From an uncultured Bacteroidales bacterium (GTDB lineage Bacteria > Bacteroidota > Bacteroidia > Bacteroidales > FEN-979): 64,000 nt of DNA. Below the pieces are notes generated by a model, which saw only the letters and a program-made list of their open reading frames with translations, was not told the DNA's origin and made no database searches. The stretch's first letter is position 1, and the number at the start of each line of letters is the position of its first letter. Position numbers and translations under genes: made by a program. Below, one piece after another: positions 33,634 through 42,627 of this stretch. The stretch spans positions 39,916 through 103,915 of the forward strand of contig CAIVAT010000013.1 in the NCBI GenBank assembly GCA_903903985.1. The letters are read 5' to 3'.

Positions 33634-36333
33634 TTGTTAACGAAATTATTAACAAGGTCTTTCCATTTTACGCTTCTTTTTGTCATTCTCCTCCTGCAAA
33701 TCACTGATGTGGTCGCCCAGGATACGATCAGGCAACCAAAAGGAGATGTTGTCGTTGTGCCCCGGGGACAATTAAAAGCTGCCCTTCCCGATTCAGCCCA
33801 TAATGATTCTGTTCGCATTGATTCAATCCGCGCCATCTCCATCCATCCTGATTCCGGCAATACCAGCACCCTGGTTAAAAAACCAACAAAACAAGCCCAG
33901 CTTGAAGCGGTAGTCGATTATGAATCAATGGATTCGCTCCGTTTCGAAATTAAAAGTCAAAAGGTGTTTTTATTCAAAGCGGCCAAGATCAAATACCAGG
34001 AAATCAACCTTAATGCCGATTATGTGGAGATAGATTTTGTCAAAAACCTGGTATATGCCACTGGGGCAAAAGACTCTTCGGGAAAGGAGGCAGGTACACC
34101 TGAATTCAATGATGGATCGCAAAACTTCAAATCAAAAGTCATCAACTACAATTACACCACTAAACGAGGGTATATCAATACGGTATTTACGAAACAAGAC
34201 GAAGGATACCTTCACGGAACGGTGGTCAAGAAAATGGAAAACAATATAACGTACATAAAATCAGGATCATACACAACATGTGACAATGAAGCGAACCCTC
34301 ATTTTGCCTTCAAATTCAACAGGGGGAAAGTAATTCCCGGGAAACGGGTCATTACCGGTCCTGCATACATGGATATTGCCAATGTGGCAACGCCACTGCT
34401 CATTCCCTTTGGGTTCTTCCCAAATAAAACCGGCCAGCGTTCGGGAATTATCATGCCCACTTATGGAGAATCGCCAGACCGGGGATTTTATTTTGAAAAT
34501 TTTGGATACTATTGGGCGGCCAGTCAGTACATGGATTTAACCGTACTCGCTGATATTTATACCCATGGAAGTTGGGCCATCAAACCCACCCTCCGGTACA
34601 ATAAAAGGTACCATTACAACGGCTCCTTCAATTTCAGCTATGCCGTGAATATTCTCGGTGCCGCCGACTCGCCTGATTATCAGAAAAGCAGTGATTTTCA
34701 GGTACGGTGGATGCACAGCCAGGACCCCAAAGCACGCCCCCACAGCAGTTTTTCAGCCAACGTGAATATTGTCAGCAATACATTTAATAAATACAACCTT
34801 TCCTCCAGCACCCAATCGTATCTATCAAACACCTTCCAGTCCAGCATCAACTACTCTACGAACTTTGCAAGTAAATATTACCTGAACCTCAATTTCAACC
34901 ACAGTCAAAACACACTGAATAAAACGATTAATGTCACCCTTCCGCAACTTGCCTTTTCGGTGAACCAGTTTTATCCTTTCCGCCGGCAGAATCCCGTTGG
35001 GAAAATGCGGTGGTACGAACAGATCAGTATGAAGTACAACCTGGATGCTGAAAATCGCTATAATACGGTTGATTCTAACTTCCTGAAAGGGACATGGCCC
35101 GATTCCATGCAAAATGGAATGCGGCATTCCTACCCGATCAATGCAACTTTCCGGATACTGAAATACATCAACTGGTCCAATTCACTCAACATTACCGACC
35201 GGATGTACCTGAAAACCATCCGCAAATACTACCAGGCCGATACGACCTATAATGGTCCCGACACCATCCTGCCGGGGTATAAAACCAGGACTGTTTCGGG
35301 ATTTGCCAATGCCATAGACTTTAGCATGTCATCCTCGGTAAACGCCCGGATTTATGGAATGTACCAATTCAAAGGCGGAATTATTAAAGCCATCCGCCAC
35401 ATGGTCACCCCGTCGGTCACTTTTTATTACACCCCCGACTGGGGGGCTCCCGGCCTTGGCTATTACCGCCCTGTGGAAAACGATACCAACCATGCCAACC
35501 CCGGGGTTTATTCGATATTTGAGCGATCGATCTATGGCTCACCTCCCGGACAAAAGTCGGGAATGGTATCCTTTGCCATCAGCAACAATCTCGAACTCAA
35601 AGTGAGAAACCGCAAGGATACCATTACAGGGGTAAAAAAAATCCCGCTCATCGACGACCTGACCATCCGATGTTCATACGACATTGCCCGTGATTCAGTC
35701 AACTGGTCCCCCATAACGATCAGTGGGCGCAGCTCCGTCATCAAGGGGTTGACCATTCAGTATCAAAGCACATGGAACCTTTACACCCGTGATTCACTCG
35801 GAGCCTCGACCAACACAACTGAATGGAAGGCCAATCACAGGCTGGTCAGGCTTGACAATACCACCTGGGATGCAGGCTTTTCATATTCCCTGACTTCCGA
35901 TAAGGTAAAAGGGAAAAAAACCACGGATAAAGGAACCCCCGAGGAACGGAAAGACATCGTGGATTATTATGATTATTATGTTGATTTCGATATTCCATGG
36001 AGCTTTTCATTCAATTACAATTTCCATTATGGCAAACCCTGGAACAACACCTCCAAAAAACGGGTCGAGCAATTGACACAGACGCTGAACTTTAACGGTC
36101 AGCTGAACATCACTCCCAAATGGAAAATAACGCTAAGTACGGGTTGGGATTTCGTTCACAGCGAACTATCCTATACCTCCATCGACGTGTATCGTGATCT
36201 TCATTGCTGGGAGATGCGGTTCGGATGGATTCCGAAAGGAGGGCAGCAGAGCTGGAATTTTTCCATCAACGTAAAGGCCTCCATACTTCAGGACCTCAAA
36301 CTGAATAAGAAGAAGGATTTCAGGGACTATTAA
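33634..36333 (+). CDS. lptD: LptD-like lipopolysaccharide assembly outer-membrane protein
   Basis: An 899-residue outer-membrane protein that inserts lipopolysaccharide into the outer leaflet. A TTG start is used here, because an in-frame stop stands at 33610 and no ATG precedes the signal peptide (LLFVILLLQITDVVAQ). A periplasmic OstA-like domain (about 85-230: ESMDSLRFEIKSQKVFLFKAAKIKYQEINLNADYVEIDF) leads into a large beta-barrel (about 260-899) with FGFFPNKTGQRSGIIMPTYGES, the conserved LptD segment. Barrel strands are rich in Tyr, Asn and Trp. LptE is not evident in the window. Confidence 0.85.
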   Translation: MLTKLLTRSFHFTLLFVILLLQITDVVAQDTIRQPKGDVVVVPRGQLKAALPDSAHNDSVRIDSIRAISIHPDSGNTSTLVKKPTKQAQLEAVVDYESMDSLRFEIKSQKVFLFKAAKIKYQEINLNADYVEIDFVKNLVYATGAKDSSGKEAGTPEFNDGSQNFKSKVINYNYTTKRGYINTVFTKQDEGYLHGTVVKKMENNITYIKSGSYTTCDNEANPHFAFKFNRGKVIPGKRVITGPAYMDIANVATPLLIPFGFFPNKTGQRSGIIMPTYGESPDRGFYFENFGYYWAASQYMDLTVLADIYTHGSWAIKPTLRYNKRYHYNGSFNFSYAVNILGAADSPDYQKSSDFQVRWMHSQDPKARPHSSFSANVNIVSNTFNKYNLSSSTQSYLSNTFQSSINYSTNFASKYYLNLNFNHSQNTLNKTINVTLPQLAFSVNQFYPFRRQNPVGKMRWYEQISMKYNLDAENRYNTVDSNFLKGTWPDSMQNGMRHSYPINATFRILKYINWSNSLNITDRMYLKTIRKYYQADTTYNGPDTILPGYKTRTVSGFANAIDFSMSSSVNARIYGMYQFKGGIIKAIRHMVTPSVTFYYTPDWGAPGLGYYRPVENDTNHANPGVYSIFERSIYGSPPGQKSGMVSFAISNNLELKVRNRKDTITGVKKIPLIDDLTIRCSYDIARDSVNWSPITISGRSSVIKGLTIQYQSTWNLYTRDSLGASTNTTEWKANHRLVRLDNTTWDAGFSYSLTSDKVKGKKTTDKGTPEERKDIVDYYDYYVDFDIPWSFSFNYNFHYGKPWNNTSKKRVEQLTQTLNFNGQLNITPKWKITLSTGWDFVHSELSYTSIDVYRDLHCWEMRFGWIPKGGQQSWNFSINVKASILQDLKLNKKKDFRDY

Positions 36334-36350
36334 AAATGAGGTAACGAATT

Positions 36351-36373
36351 AGCAAATAGCGAGATAGCGAGAA
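36351..36373. repeat. Octamer repeats (AGCGAGAT) after lptD
   Basis: AGCAAAT, AGCGAGAT, AGCGAGAA follow the lptD stop by 17 bp. They are reverse complements of the 26133-26164 octamer family. Confidence 0.6.
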
Positions 36374-36397
36374 AACCGTAAATTAAAAACCGCAAAT

Positions 36398-36775
36398 ATG
36401 AAACAAATTATTTCCACAAACAACGCTCCAAAGGCCATCGGTCCATACAGCCAGGCCGTTGAAGCCAATGGCACATTATTCATATCGGGCCAAATTCCGC
36501 TTGATCCGGCAACCGGGAAATTTGTTGAAGGGGGCATTTCGGAACAAACCGAACAAGTGATGAAAAATATTGGTGCCATCCTGAAGGAAGCCGGCTATGA
36601 TTTCGGTGATGTTGTCAAATCGACCTGCCTGCTGAGCGATATGAGCAATTTCGCAGCCATGAATGAGGTTTATGGGAAATATTATCTCGAAAATCCACCG
36701 GCTCGGGCAACCTACGCGGTAGTGAAACTGCCTTTGGGGGCATTGGTTGAGATTGAAACGGTTGCTTGCAGGTGA
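36398..36775 (+). CDS. ridA: RidA family 2-iminobutanoate/2-iminopropanoate deaminase
   Basis: A 125-residue YjgF/YER057c/UK114 protein that hydrolyses reactive enamine/imine intermediates such as those released by threonine dehydratase. The family blocks GPYSQAVEANGTLFISGQIPLDPATG, SEQTEQVMKNIGAIL and NPPARATYAVVKLPLGALVEIE, with the substrate-binding Arg in PPARATY, are all present and the length is normal. It stands alone and converges on the CHAT gene, with a heptamer array between the two. Confidence 0.95.
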   Translation: MKQIISTNNAPKAIGPYSQAVEANGTLFISGQIPLDPATGKFVEGGISEQTEQVMKNIGAILKEAGYDFGDVVKSTCLLSDMSNFAAMNEVYGKYYLENPPARATYAVVKLPLGALVEIETVACR

Positions 36776-36800
36776 ACAGGCGGAAAGGGAACTTTTCGTT

Positions 36801-36821
36801 CGTAATTCGTAAATCGTTTTA
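36801..36821. repeat. Heptamer array at the CHAT gene stop
   Basis: CGTAATT, CGTAAAT, CGTTTTA run with 7-bp period. The last unit contains the stop codon of the minus-strand CHAT gene (complement of 36819-36821). Confidence 0.6.
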
Positions 36822-38015
36822 TTCCCCCATCAGCACATAAGGTGCCCAAATGGTTGGTATAGTCGTTTCCCTGCAGCTTATCCATTGCAGTTTCACCTCC
36901 CGGAGCGCCTGACTGTAACTTTTTCCGGATAACCATGACCGGTAAAAATCCCGCATAAAGTCTCCCGCGAGATTATCGTTTACATTCCACAGGGTCGAGA
37001 TGATATTCCGGGCTCCCGCTTTGATAAAAATCAGCGGGAAGGAGTTCGGCAAAATATCTGATTTCCAGCTTCCATCACCGGAACCGCAGGCATTAAGCAC
37101 GATTAAATCCGCTTTCAGGTTCATGGCTTCAATATCATCCCCGGACAAAAGTCCTTCCCATAACCTGTTCTTTCCCCCATCATGATTTTGACCGCAAATG
37201 AAAAAACCACTTTCCCGGCGATCCCTGCAGGGTGGTATGCAATGCGTTGCCAAATGAACAATTTTCCCCAGGCATGCCATCTTTTTAAAACATTCCCTTC
37301 CGGTGCACGCATCGCCGAGCGACCTGGCAGATAACCCTGTCTGACGAAACATTTCACCAATTTCTGCAATTTCGGTCTTTGATCGCGGAAGCGCTGCTGA
37401 ATTTTTATTATGGCTGAAAGCAGGAGAAAAGCCAATAAAAGCAAACTGGAAGTCCCCGGTGTCGGTTTGGCCGGTCATTCTTCTCAGGGCACTTTCATTC
37501 CAGCATTCCCGGGAAGAATGATAAACCACTTCAAAATCATGAATCAGGTAATGCAGATCACGGCCAAACGCTCCCACGGCCAGATCATCACTTCGTATGA
37601 AGGCCTCAAAAGGCAGGCCTGTCAGCCTTTCGTCGGGTATGATGATCAGGCGGTGCCTCCCTGCAAGAAAATCCTCAATTGGTTTGATCAGAAAGAGATA
37701 AAGAACCTCACCGGAAAATAAAAAATCACTGGGTTCCGCTGATTTCATCTTTTTCCGAAAGGTTCTCAGGCTGCACCAGAAAATCTGATCCAGCGATTGA
37801 TTAACGAAAAAGGACGATTCCTGTGAAATTGCATTCACCTCCGCGGAAGAATCAGTGAGGAAATATTCAAGCATTACCTCATCTGCCTTAAGCTGGCGTT
37901 GAATTTGTTCAACACTTAATGACACTTGCCTGGATCCTGCCTTCATTCCACCAGGCATCGCCAGGATCATGATCCATAGGACAAAGAAACCACAACTCGG
38001 AACTGAAGATTTCAT
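36819..38015 (-). CDS. Exported CHAT-domain (caspase-like) cysteine protease
   Basis: A 398-residue protein of the CHAT family (clan CD, related to separase and caspase). The N-terminus is hydrophobic (about residues 8-22) and predicts export. A short region to about 90 replaces the tetratricopeptide repeats that most CHAT proteins carry. The CHAT domain (about 100-398) keeps LIIIPDERLTGLPFEAF, the catalytic His258 in VHLATHC and Cys310 in LNACGSG, then GARNIISTLWNVND and APYVLMGE, so it should be active. It is the last gene of a tight operon: sigma factor, membrane protein, then CHAT after only 12 bp. A role in processing the membrane partner is inferred from this context. Confidence 0.83.
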   Translation of the reverse strand: MKSSVPSCGFFVLWIMILAMPGGMKAGSRQVSLSVEQIQRQLKADEVMLEYFLTDSSAEVNAISQESSFFVNQSLDQIFWCSLRTFRKKMKSAEPSDFLFSGEVLYLFLIKPIEDFLAGRHRLIIIPDERLTGLPFEAFIRSDDLAVGAFGRDLHYLIHDFEVVYHSSRECWNESALRRMTGQTDTGDFQFAFIGFSPAFSHNKNSAALPRSKTEIAEIGEMFRQTGLSARSLGDACTGRECFKKMACLGKIVHLATHCIPPCRDRRESGFFICGQNHDGGKNRLWEGLLSGDDIEAMNLKADLIVLNACGSGDGSWKSDILPNSFPLIFIKAGARNIISTLWNVNDNLAGDFMRDFYRSWLSGKSYSQALREVKLQWISCRETTIPTIWAPYVLMGE

Positions 38016-38027
38016 GATTTTTTTATG

Positions 38028-38816
38028 TTAATTAAGGATTAGCTTACCCATGATGATCAGGTCATCATCCTCCAGGATTTTCCAGTAATAGAGCCCACGG
38101 CGCATGCCTGCGGTCTTCAGGGTATAATATCTTGCGCGGTGCAGAGGTATTTCCATGATGGGAATTCCCTGGTTGTTCATCATAACGAGGAATAGAGACC
38201 CATTTCTACTGCAATCCCGCCAGGCAAACAACACTTCCGTTCCTGAGGCAATGCAGGTGTTCACATCCGGCCTGATCAATTTAAACTGATTGGCACGGGT
38301 TGCCGATCCTGTCAAAAGATCAAATTCGGCCAGTGGTTTAAACTCTTTTTCGTTGAAATCCGTGTTGATGAGATGACTGTGTTCAAATGAACAATCGTGG
38401 CCCTGGCTAAGGATTTTTTGCATTCCTTTCATTCCCTCAGGTTTTTCTTCATACATGCTTTGAACCCGATGACCCGGATGCTGAACAGCGCAGAGCATGG
38501 AGGGTTTAGCGGTTGACCGGATCAAATAAAACAAACCCCCGATCAGGACCAGGCATAACACGGATGCAGCAAGCAAAAGATAGTTGAAATGCCGGCCGCC
38601 TTTTGCATTTTTTGTTGAGGCAGCCGTGATTTGATCCATCAGGTCCATTAAATCCTTATCCCTGAGGAAACGGTTCAGGTTCGCATCTATCTCAACCTCT
38701 GAGCGCAGGAATGGATTATCAAGCATCCGTTTCTCAAAAACGAGCTTATCTTTATCTTTAAGGTCTTCATCATTGTAGCGATCAATCCAATCGCAGGTTA
38801 TTTCGGGTTCCTTCAT
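38028..38816 (-). CDS. Single-pass membrane protein, anti-sigma-factor-like
   Basis: About 262 residues when started at MKEPEITCD; an upstream ATG at 38846 is also possible. Both starts lie within the 3' end of the sigma-factor gene (overlap 35 or 65 bp), indicating translational coupling. The cytoplasmic part (about 1-75: WIDRYNDEDLKDKDKLVFEKRMLDNPFLRSEVEIDANLNRF) resembles the N-terminal acidic helices of Bacteroidota anti-sigma proteins. One membrane helix (about 78-99) follows, then a roughly 160-residue outer part ending in a beta-rich sandwich-like region (VLFAWRDCS... YYWKILEDDDLIIMGKLIL). No family name can be given with confidence. Confidence 0.6.
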   Translation of the reverse strand: MKEPEITCDWIDRYNDEDLKDKDKLVFEKRMLDNPFLRSEVEIDANLNRFLRDKDLMDLMDQITAASTKNAKGGRHFNYLLLAASVLCLVLIGGLFYLIRSTAKPSMLCAVQHPGHRVQSMYEEKPEGMKGMQKILSQGHDCSFEHSHLINTDFNEKEFKPLAEFDLLTGSATRANQFKLIRPDVNTCIASGTEVLFAWRDCSRNGSLFLVMMNNQGIPIMEIPLHRARYYTLKTAGMRRGLYYWKILEDDDLIIMGKLILN

Positions 38817-39393
38817 ATTTAAAAAATTGGTGACATTCGGGATCATTCATTATTTTTTTTCGCAACAGGTTTTTGCAATAATATTTGCGTGTTTTAACAT
38901 AAACATCATCCTTGAATTTCATAAGCCTGGCAATCTCCTTATAGGGTATTTTCAGGCAATAAAGTTGTAACAAACGCCTGCAATCACCGGGAAGCAACAT
39001 GAGGTGTTTATAAAACAACCGTTGTTGCTCGAGGGTTTCATCCGCAAGGTTTTGGTCTTCGACGCTGTAGGTTCCCTTCGATTCATGTACCTCGAAATCG
39101 GCCTGGTACAACAGCTTGTATTTGCGCTCCAGCCGTTGCAGCCATAAGTTTTTTCCAACCGAAATAAAGTAGGTTTTCAGGCTGCATTCAAGTTTAAAGG
39201 GTTGTGTAGTGACCCGTTTGAACAAGACGATAATCGTATCTTGAAACAAATCCTCCACATCCTGATGGTTCCCGGAATTCTGTGTGACATAATGCCGGAT
39301 GACAGGATAAAATTCCTGGTACAGAAAATCGATGCAACCACGTTTCTTCAGGCGTAAGCCTTCAATGAGTTCTTCATCAGTGTAATTGCTCAT
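38782..39393 (-). CDS. RNA polymerase sigma-70 family factor (ECF-like)
   Basis: A 203-residue regulator. Region 2 is visible as FLYQEFYPVIRHYV, then DVEDLFQDTIIVLFKR (the core-binding acidic helix). Region 4 has an LLPGDCRRLLQLYCLKIPYKEIARLMKFKDDVYVKTRKYYCKNLL helix-turn-helix, less canonical than in ECF factors of known groups. It overlaps the downstream anti-sigma-like membrane protein gene, the usual arrangement for a sigma/anti-sigma pair, and heads the sigma-membrane protein-CHAT operon. Confidence 0.85.
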   Translation of the reverse strand: MSNYTDEELIEGLRLKKRGCIDFLYQEFYPVIRHYVTQNSGNHQDVEDLFQDTIIVLFKRVTTQPFKLECSLKTYFISVGKNLWLQRLERKYKLLYQADFEVHESKGTYSVEDQNLADETLEQQRLFYKHLMLLPGDCRRLLQLYCLKIPYKEIARLMKFKDDVYVKTRKYYCKNLLRKKIMNDPECHQFFKYEGTRNNLRLD

Positions 39394-39567
39394 AACTTGT
39401 CGTTTTCGTTGGTTTAATCCGGGTTTATTGAAAAGGTGAAACAGTTGTTAATAACTTTTTCTTCACGCAATTGCCGGGAAAATCTCTGAACCGGCATGGC
39501 TATGGCCATTAAAAAACACGGGTTTATTATATCGACAAGTGATTTGCAGGGAAGGTTGCATGGGTAA

Positions 39568-39593
39568 TAAAAAAAGGCCGGAAAATTCCGGCC
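39568..39593 (-). terminator. Rho-independent terminator of the prolyl oligopeptidase gene
   Basis: On the minus strand an 8-bp stem GGCCGGAA/TTCCGGCC with a two-base centre is followed by a run of seven Ts. It lies in the 293-bp gap between the S9A peptidase stop and the sigma-factor start; no gene or other clear signal is visible in that gap. Confidence 0.85.
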
Positions 39594-39686
39594 TCTGACA
39601 ATCGAAGCATTTAAACTGCTGATATGTAAACATATTCCAGCCTTGCAGTCAACGTTGAGATGAGGATTGCCTGGCTTCGGGAAGAT

Positions 39687-41801
39687 TTATTTATATGTCA
39701 TTCCCAGGTTATATAACACGAACGACCACAGATCGGTGGTTTCATCAATCAGCTTGGTGGTGGGCATACCGGCGCCATGGCCTGCTTTGGTTTCAATACG
39801 CACCAATACCGGGTTGTCACCTTTTTGCCTGGCCTGGAGGGTTGCCATGAATTTAAAAGTATGAGCCGGAACAACGCGATCGTCATGATCGGCAGTAAAA
39901 GCCAGGGTAGCTGGATATTGAACGCTGTCCTTCAGATGTTGCAACGGTGAATATTTAACCAGGTAGTCAAAACCCTCCTTTGTTTCACTCGTTCCATAAT
40001 CGCTGGCCCAGGCCCAGCCGATGGTAAATTTATGGTACCGGAGCATGTCCATCACCCCAACCTGCGGAATTGCTACTTTGAAAAGTTCAGGGCGTTGGGT
40101 CATGCAGGCTCCAACGAGCAATCCGCCATTTGAACCACCCATGATCGCAAGGTGCTGAGGGGAAGTGTATTTTTCAGAAATCAGGTATTCGGCAGCAGCA
40201 ATGAAATCGTCGAATACATTTTGCTTTCTTTCTTTCGTACCGGCTTTGTGCCAGTCTTCCCCGTATTCGCCCCCCCCCCTGATATTTGCCACGACGTAAA
40301 TGCCGCCGTTTTCAAGAAAAAGCAACCTGCTCAGGCTGAAATTCGGCGTGAGGCTGACGTTGAAACCTCCGTACCCATATAACATCGTCGGGTTCGTTCC
40401 ATCCATTGCTGTCCCCTTTTTGTGGATGATGAACATGGGGATTGTCGTTTTATCTTTGCCGAGGTAGAAGATTTGTTTTACTTCAAAAAGGTCAGGATTA
40501 AAATCAATTGCCGGGCGATTATAGATGGCTGATTTGTTTTTTGCGACATCATATTGGAAGATGGTCATTGGAAAGGTAAAGGATGTATACCCATAAAACG
40601 CAACATTTTCTCCTCTTTTACCTTGAAAACCGGATAAAGTTCCAATGCCGGGAAGGTCCATTTCATGAAGGAACTTTCCGTCAATACTATACATAAATGC
40701 CTTTGATGCTGCGTTCTGCATGTATTCCGAAATGAGCACCTCTCCCGCCATGTCTACCGACTCCAGCACATCGTCCCGTTCCGGGATGATGGTCTTCCAT
40801 TGCCGTGGTTCGGGGTTTGCAGGATCCATCATGATCAGTTTCTTTTTCGGGGCTTTGTGGTTGGTCAACACTAAAAAATTATCCCCGACATTATCAACCA
40901 CCGCATATTCATAATCGAAACCTTCCGTCAACTGTTTGAATGGCATGTTCGGCTTTGCAAGGTTGCGGTAATATAGCGCTGTACCACTTGTTGATTCTGA
41001 TTCATACAAAATAAGGAAACGTTCATCTTCCGTAACCGAAGCCCCGTAATTTCGCTGAGGGTATTTAAGGTTCTGGTAAATCAGTTTATCCTCGTGTTGT
41101 GCCTGGCCAACGATATGATAGTAAACTTTCTGGAACTCGTTTTTCTTCGAAAGCTCCGTTCCTTTCTTCGTCGCATCATAACGGCTGTAATAAAAACCAT
41201 TATTTTGCCACGACATACCAGAAAACTTGACCCACTTCAGTGTATCGGGTAAAAGCTTTCCCGATTCAATCTCCATTACATGAACCTCATTCCAATCGGA
41301 CCCGCTGCGGGCAATGCTGTAAGCAAGGTATTTGCCATCGCGCGACACTGCTGTTCCTGACAGGGCGACGGTGCCATCTTCCGAAAGTTTGTTTGGGTCA
41401 AGAAGTACCCTTGGCTCACCGGTCAGGCCGGTTCTGACATAGAATACGGATTGGTTCTGCAGCCCGTCATTTTTAAAGAAAAAATAATAAGGTCCCTCTT
41501 TAAATGGCACACCAAACCGGGGATAATTCCAAATCTTGGTCAGTCGTTCCCTGATTTTTTCCCGGAATGGAATTTTTGACAGGAATTCATTTGTGACAGC
41601 ATTTTCGGCAGTGACCCACGAAGCAGTTTCTGCCGACGTGTCATTTTCAAGCCACCGGTAGGGATCAGCAACCCTGGTACCAAAATAATTATCAACGGTA
41701 TCAACCATTCTGGCAACCGGATATTTTACAACAATTTTTTGTTTACATGCGCTCATAGCCAGAATTATTCCAATCAACAAGAAAATGGATTTATTTTTCA
41801 T
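39687..41801 (-). CDS. Prolyl oligopeptidase (S9A), lipoprotein
   Basis: A 704-residue serine peptidase that cleaves after proline in short peptides. A lipobox (LAMSAC, Cys19) predicts lipid anchoring in the periplasm or outer membrane. The N-terminal beta-propeller occupies about residues 90-420 (DPYRWLEND at about 45 is the family entry motif). The alpha/beta-hydrolase domain carries the nucleophile Ser557 in GGSNGG, the acid in HDDRV near 640 and His675 in KAGHGAG, all intact. The gene is followed by a strong terminator. Confidence 0.92.
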   Translation of the reverse strand: MKNKSIFLLIGIILAMSACKQKIVVKYPVARMVDTVDNYFGTRVADPYRWLENDTSAETASWVTAENAVTNEFLSKIPFREKIRERLTKIWNYPRFGVPFKEGPYYFFFKNDGLQNQSVFYVRTGLTGEPRVLLDPNKLSEDGTVALSGTAVSRDGKYLAYSIARSGSDWNEVHVMEIESGKLLPDTLKWVKFSGMSWQNNGFYYSRYDATKKGTELSKKNEFQKVYYHIVGQAQHEDKLIYQNLKYPQRNYGASVTEDERFLILYESESTSGTALYYRNLAKPNMPFKQLTEGFDYEYAVVDNVGDNFLVLTNHKAPKKKLIMMDPANPEPRQWKTIIPERDDVLESVDMAGEVLISEYMQNAASKAFMYSIDGKFLHEMDLPGIGTLSGFQGKRGENVAFYGYTSFTFPMTIFQYDVAKNKSAIYNRPAIDFNPDLFEVKQIFYLGKDKTTIPMFIIHKKGTAMDGTNPTMLYGYGGFNVSLTPNFSLSRLLFLENGGIYVVANIRGGGEYGEDWHKAGTKERKQNVFDDFIAAAEYLISEKYTSPQHLAIMGGSNGGLLVGACMTQRPELFKVAIPQVGVMDMLRYHKFTIGWAWASDYGTSETKEGFDYLVKYSPLQHLKDSVQYPATLAFTADHDDRVVPAHTFKFMATLQARQKGDNPVLVRIETKAGHGAGMPTTKLIDETTDLWSFVLYNLGMTYK

Positions 41802-41888
41802 GGGTTTTGTATTAATATTTTACGGTAATATTCCGTTTTATCATGCTAATTAAAATATTTTCAGTAAATTTATAGCATTAATTTGATA

Positions 41889-42620
41889 ATGTCAATTGCA
41901 ACTGCTAATTTAATGGAGAATAAAACAAAAAGCATTACCATTACACAATACGATTATGTGATCAGGGGTGTCAATGACGAAGAGTTCGACATCCAGGGCC
42001 ACCCGAACCATTATAGTGAATTTGACCCGGATGGGCGCCCATTGAAGGAAATCAGGTATAACCGCCATGGAGAATTTGAAGAAATGTTTGCCTATGGTTA
42101 CGACGGGCAGGGCAACCTTATTTCCGAAAAATATTACCCGCAGGAGGATGAAATTGCTGAGGAGAAGACAATTGTAAGGAATGAAGCCGGCCTGATCCTT
42201 AAAGCATTGAAGCATTACCAGGACGGATCTGTTGATACCATCACCTTTGAATATGATCAGGAAGGCCAGTTGAGTAAAAAAGTCACGACAACGGATGAAG
42301 GTGAAGTGGAACAGGTTGAAACGTTCGAATGGGAAGACGGCAATCTTGTTCATCACCATATCTTTGATGAAAACGGTGATCTGGTCGAGGAGCTCCTTGA
42401 CAGCGATATCAGGCAAAATCAAACCCGTGTTACGCACAATGACCGGGGCCAGGTAATTTCAGAAGAGGAAATTGATGAAGATGGGACGGTAATTATGACC
42501 GTCAGGCGCAGTTATAATAATGATGGTCATGCTGATGAGGTCGAAGTGTTCATTGATGGCCAGGGACAGGCCATCAGCAGGCATTACACTCTTAAATATG
42601 AATATACATTCTTCGAATAA
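41889..42620 (+). CDS. Acidic YD-repeat-like cytoplasmic protein, unknown function
   Basis: About 243 residues without a signal peptide. An alternative start is the ATG at 41913 (MENKTKSITI). The protein is built of roughly 20-25-residue imperfect repeats with a pattern of Asp/Glu-x-x-Gly followed by an aromatic-rich strand (EFDPDGRPLKEIRYN, YGYDGQGNLISEKYY, FEYDQEGQLSKKV), which recalls the RHS/YD repeat but without the long shell or a toxin tip. It is strongly acidic. It is followed 7 bp later by a lipoprotein gene on the same strand. I do not recognise a function. Confidence 0.6.
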   Translation: MSIATANLMENKTKSITITQYDYVIRGVNDEEFDIQGHPNHYSEFDPDGRPLKEIRYNRHGEFEEMFAYGYDGQGNLISEKYYPQEDEIAEEKTIVRNEAGLILKALKHYQDGSVDTITFEYDQEGQLSKKVTTTDEGEVEQVETFEWEDGNLVHHHIFDENGDLVEELLDSDIRQNQTRVTHNDRGQVISEEEIDEDGTVIMTVRRSYNNDGHADEVEVFIDGQGQAISRHYTLKYEYTFFE

Positions 42621-42627
42621 TAACTTC

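Noticed and set aside
36819..39393. Part of a type III-E CRISPR system
   Set aside because: The CHAT protein lacks TPRs and is exported, and there is no gRAMP effector, cas1 or repeat array in the window. Only the logic is similar.
41889..42620. RHS/YD toxin
   Set aside because: Too short, no secretion signal, no C-terminal toxin domain and no immunity gene.
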